DNA of 7,144 nt from assembly GCA_947371715.1 (NCBI GenBank), contig CANBQQ010000164.1, positions 1 through 7,144 on the forward strand. The letters are read 5' to 3'. The DNA is from Flavipsychrobacter stenotrophus. GTDB taxonomy: Bacteria; Bacteroidota; Bacteroidia; Chitinophagales; Chitinophagaceae. Numbering within the stretch: position 1 is the stretch's first letter; each line of letters begins with the position of its first letter. The position numbers and the translations under genes are program-made. The notes below the pieces were generated by a model. That model ran no database searches. It saw only the letters and a program-made list of their open reading frames with translations, and was not told the origin of the DNA. Of the stretch, positions 5,692 to 7,144 are shown in pieces.

Positions 5692-7144
5692 ATGACCATT
5701 TCTTACCAGTGGCTGATGGATTATCTGCCGGAAGCTATACCAGTAAACGAACTAAGCCAGATATTAACGTCTATAGGTCTTGAAGTAGAGGCCATTGAGC
5801 GCTCAGAAGCCGTGCGCGGCGGTCTTGCAGGGCTTGTAATAGGTGAAGTACTCACCTGTGGCAAACACCCCAATGCAGATAAGTTGAGCGTTACCACAGT
5901 AAATGTTGGCGGCGATACTCCGCTGAAAATAGTTTGTGGCGCTCCTAATGTCGCTGCAGGTCAGAAGGTAGTAATAGCAACTGTTGGCACAACCGTACAC
6001 CCCACCAATGGTGAATCTTTCCTTATAAAGAAAGCAAAGATACGTGGCGAAGAAAGCGAAGGCATGATCTGCGCAGAAGACGAAATAGGTCTTGGAGAAA
6101 GCCATGCAGGCATCATGATCTTGCCGGAAGATGCTGTTGTAGGTACGCTTGCCAAAGATTACTTCAATATTCCTGAAACAGATTTCACGATCCATATAGG
6201 TCTTACACCCAATCGCAGCGATGCCAACAGCCATATAGGCGTGGCGCGCGATGTTTGTGCTTACCTCACTCATCATAAGGGTGGCAAGCATGAAGTGGTA
6301 ATGCCGGCTATCAGCAATGATACATCTGCTAAGGGCAACCTGGTAAATGTGACTGTAGAAGCACAGGCGGCCTGTCCACGCTTCACAGGTGTAAGCCTGA
6401 AGAATGTAAAGGTGGGCGAATCTCCTGAATGGCTGAAGCAAAGGCTTACTGCTATTGGCGTTCGCAGCATCAACAACATTGTAGACATTACCAATTTCGT
6501 ACTGCATGAATATGGCCAGCCCCTGCACGCATATGATGCAGATAGGATAGCAGGTAGTGAGATCATCGTTAAATTCCTTCCCGACGGCACGCCTTTCACC
6601 GGTCTGGACGATAAGGAAAGAAAGATGCGCTCTACAGATCTTATGATTTGTGACACCAACGGCCCATTGGGTATTGGCGGCGTATTTGGTGGCGCATATA
6701 GTGGCATCTCCGACGCCACAACTAATGTATTCCTCGAAAGTGCTTATTTCGACTCAAGACATATCCGCATCACCAGCACCCACTTCGGCTTACGTACTGA
6801 TGCAGCTACTCACTTTGAGAAGGGTGTGGACATAAATAACGTATTACCGGCTCTGCTGCGTGCTGCTGCAATGATCGTGGACATAGCAGGCGGAGCAATA
6901 GCCAGTGAGGTTACAGACCTTTACCCTACTGCACTACAGCCTGTTGAAGTAACTATAACATACAGCTACATACACAAGCTGAGCGGCAAGGAATATACAC
7001 CGGCAGCGATCAAAGAAACACTAACAGCATTAGGCTTTGTGATCATTGCCGAAACTGCCGATGGACTTACACTACAAGTTCCTTCTAACAAACCCGACGT
7101 ATCTCAACCTGCAGACATAGTAGAAGAGATACTCCGCATAGATG
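5692..7144 (+). CDS. pheT: Phenylalanyl-tRNA synthetase beta subunit, N-terminal part (3' end outside window)
   Basis: The frame opens with ATG at 5692 (MTISYQWLMDYLPEAIPVNE) and stays open to the window edge: 484 codons plus one base of a protein usually near 800 residues. PheT pairs with PheS to charge tRNA-Phe; the beta chain binds tRNA and edits mischarged tyrosine. After a short N-terminal domain, an EMAP-II-like tRNA-binding OB fold runs from about residue 45 to 150 (VIGEVLTCGKHPNADKLSV, later KIRGEESEGMICAEDEIGL). The B3/B4 editing domain follows (about 220-400), with NNIVDITNFVLHEYGQPLHAYD including H279, GIGGVFGG, and FLESAYFDSRHIRIT before GLRTDAATHFEKGVD. A B5 domain begins near residue 417 (VEVTITYSYIHKLSG) and reaches SNKPDVSQPADIVEEILRID at the edge. 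The A-rich leader (ATTGAAAGA) lacks a Shine-Dalgarno. pheS is not in the window, so the two genes are not in the common pheST order here. No lesion is visible. Confidence 0.97.
   Translation, partial: MTISYQWLMDYLPEAIPVNELSQILTSIGLEVEAIERSEAVRGGLAGLVIGEVLTCGKHPNADKLSVTTVNVGGDTPLKIVCGAPNVAAGQKVVIATVGTTVHPTNGESFLIKKAKIRGEESEGMICAEDEIGLGESHAGIMILPEDAVVGTLAKDYFNIPETDFTIHIGLTPNRSDANSHIGVARDVCAYLTHHKGGKHEVVMPAISNDTSAKGNLVNVTVEAQAACPRFTGVSLKNVKVGESPEWLKQRLTAIGVRSINNIVDITNFVLHEYGQPLHAYDADRIAGSEIIVKFLPDGTPFTGLDDKERKMRSTDLMICDTNGPLGIGGVFGGAYSGISDATTNVFLESAYFDSRHIRITSTHFGLRTDAATHFEKGVDINNVLPALLRAAAMIVDIAGGAIASEVTDLYPTALQPVEVTITYSYIHKLSGKEYTPAAIKETLTALGFVIIAETADGLTLQVPSNKPDVSQPADIVEEILRID

Noticed and set aside
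5803..6528. Long open frame on the minus strand opposite pheT
   Set aside because: It lies wholly antisense to an unmistakable PheT sequence. Its translation is rich in Cys, Tyr and His with no domain pattern, as expected for a shadow frame.

Overview
The window most likely comes from a member of the Bacteroidota, probably near the Chitinophagaceae or another Chitinophagales group. The evidence is: promoter boxes of the Bacteroidota type (TAnnTTTG) before lolA, pheT and the toxin-antitoxin pair; start codons with A/T-rich leaders and mostly no Shine-Dalgarno sequence; an ftsK-lolA gene pair; and an FtsK Walker A of the form GATGQGKS. The genus is not resolved.

Layout from left to right. The 3' part of ftsK (DNA translocase) runs off the left edge. 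It is followed by a perfect 15-bp palindrome and then by lolA, a periplasmic lipoprotein carrier that has its own promoter and a strong terminator. Convergent to lolA is an AT-rich two-gene type II toxin-antitoxin module (antitoxin first, then an overlapping RelE/ParE-type toxin). Next on the minus strand are a small exported protein of unknown function with a strong terminator, and dnaB, the replicative helicase. A 382-bp intergenic region separates dnaB from divergently transcribed pheT (phenylalanyl-tRNA synthetase beta chain), which runs off the right edge.

Most genes are core housekeeping: chromosome segregation (FtsK), envelope lipoprotein transport (LolA), replication (DnaB) and translation (PheT). 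The toxin-antitoxin module is the only accessory-looking insertion. The most interesting non-coding signal is the dnaB-pheT spacer. It holds two consensus DnaA boxes (TTATCCACA and TTATGCACA) 3 bp apart, a one-mismatch box just before them, two more one-mismatch boxes nearby, and AT-rich flanks. This could be a DnaA-regulated promoter region or part of a replication origin. A second point is the DnaB C-terminus, an acidic tail ending in DEDAPF that resembles the protein-interaction tip of SSB. I saw no CRISPR array, tRNA, rRNA, insertion sequence or clearly new multi-gene system.
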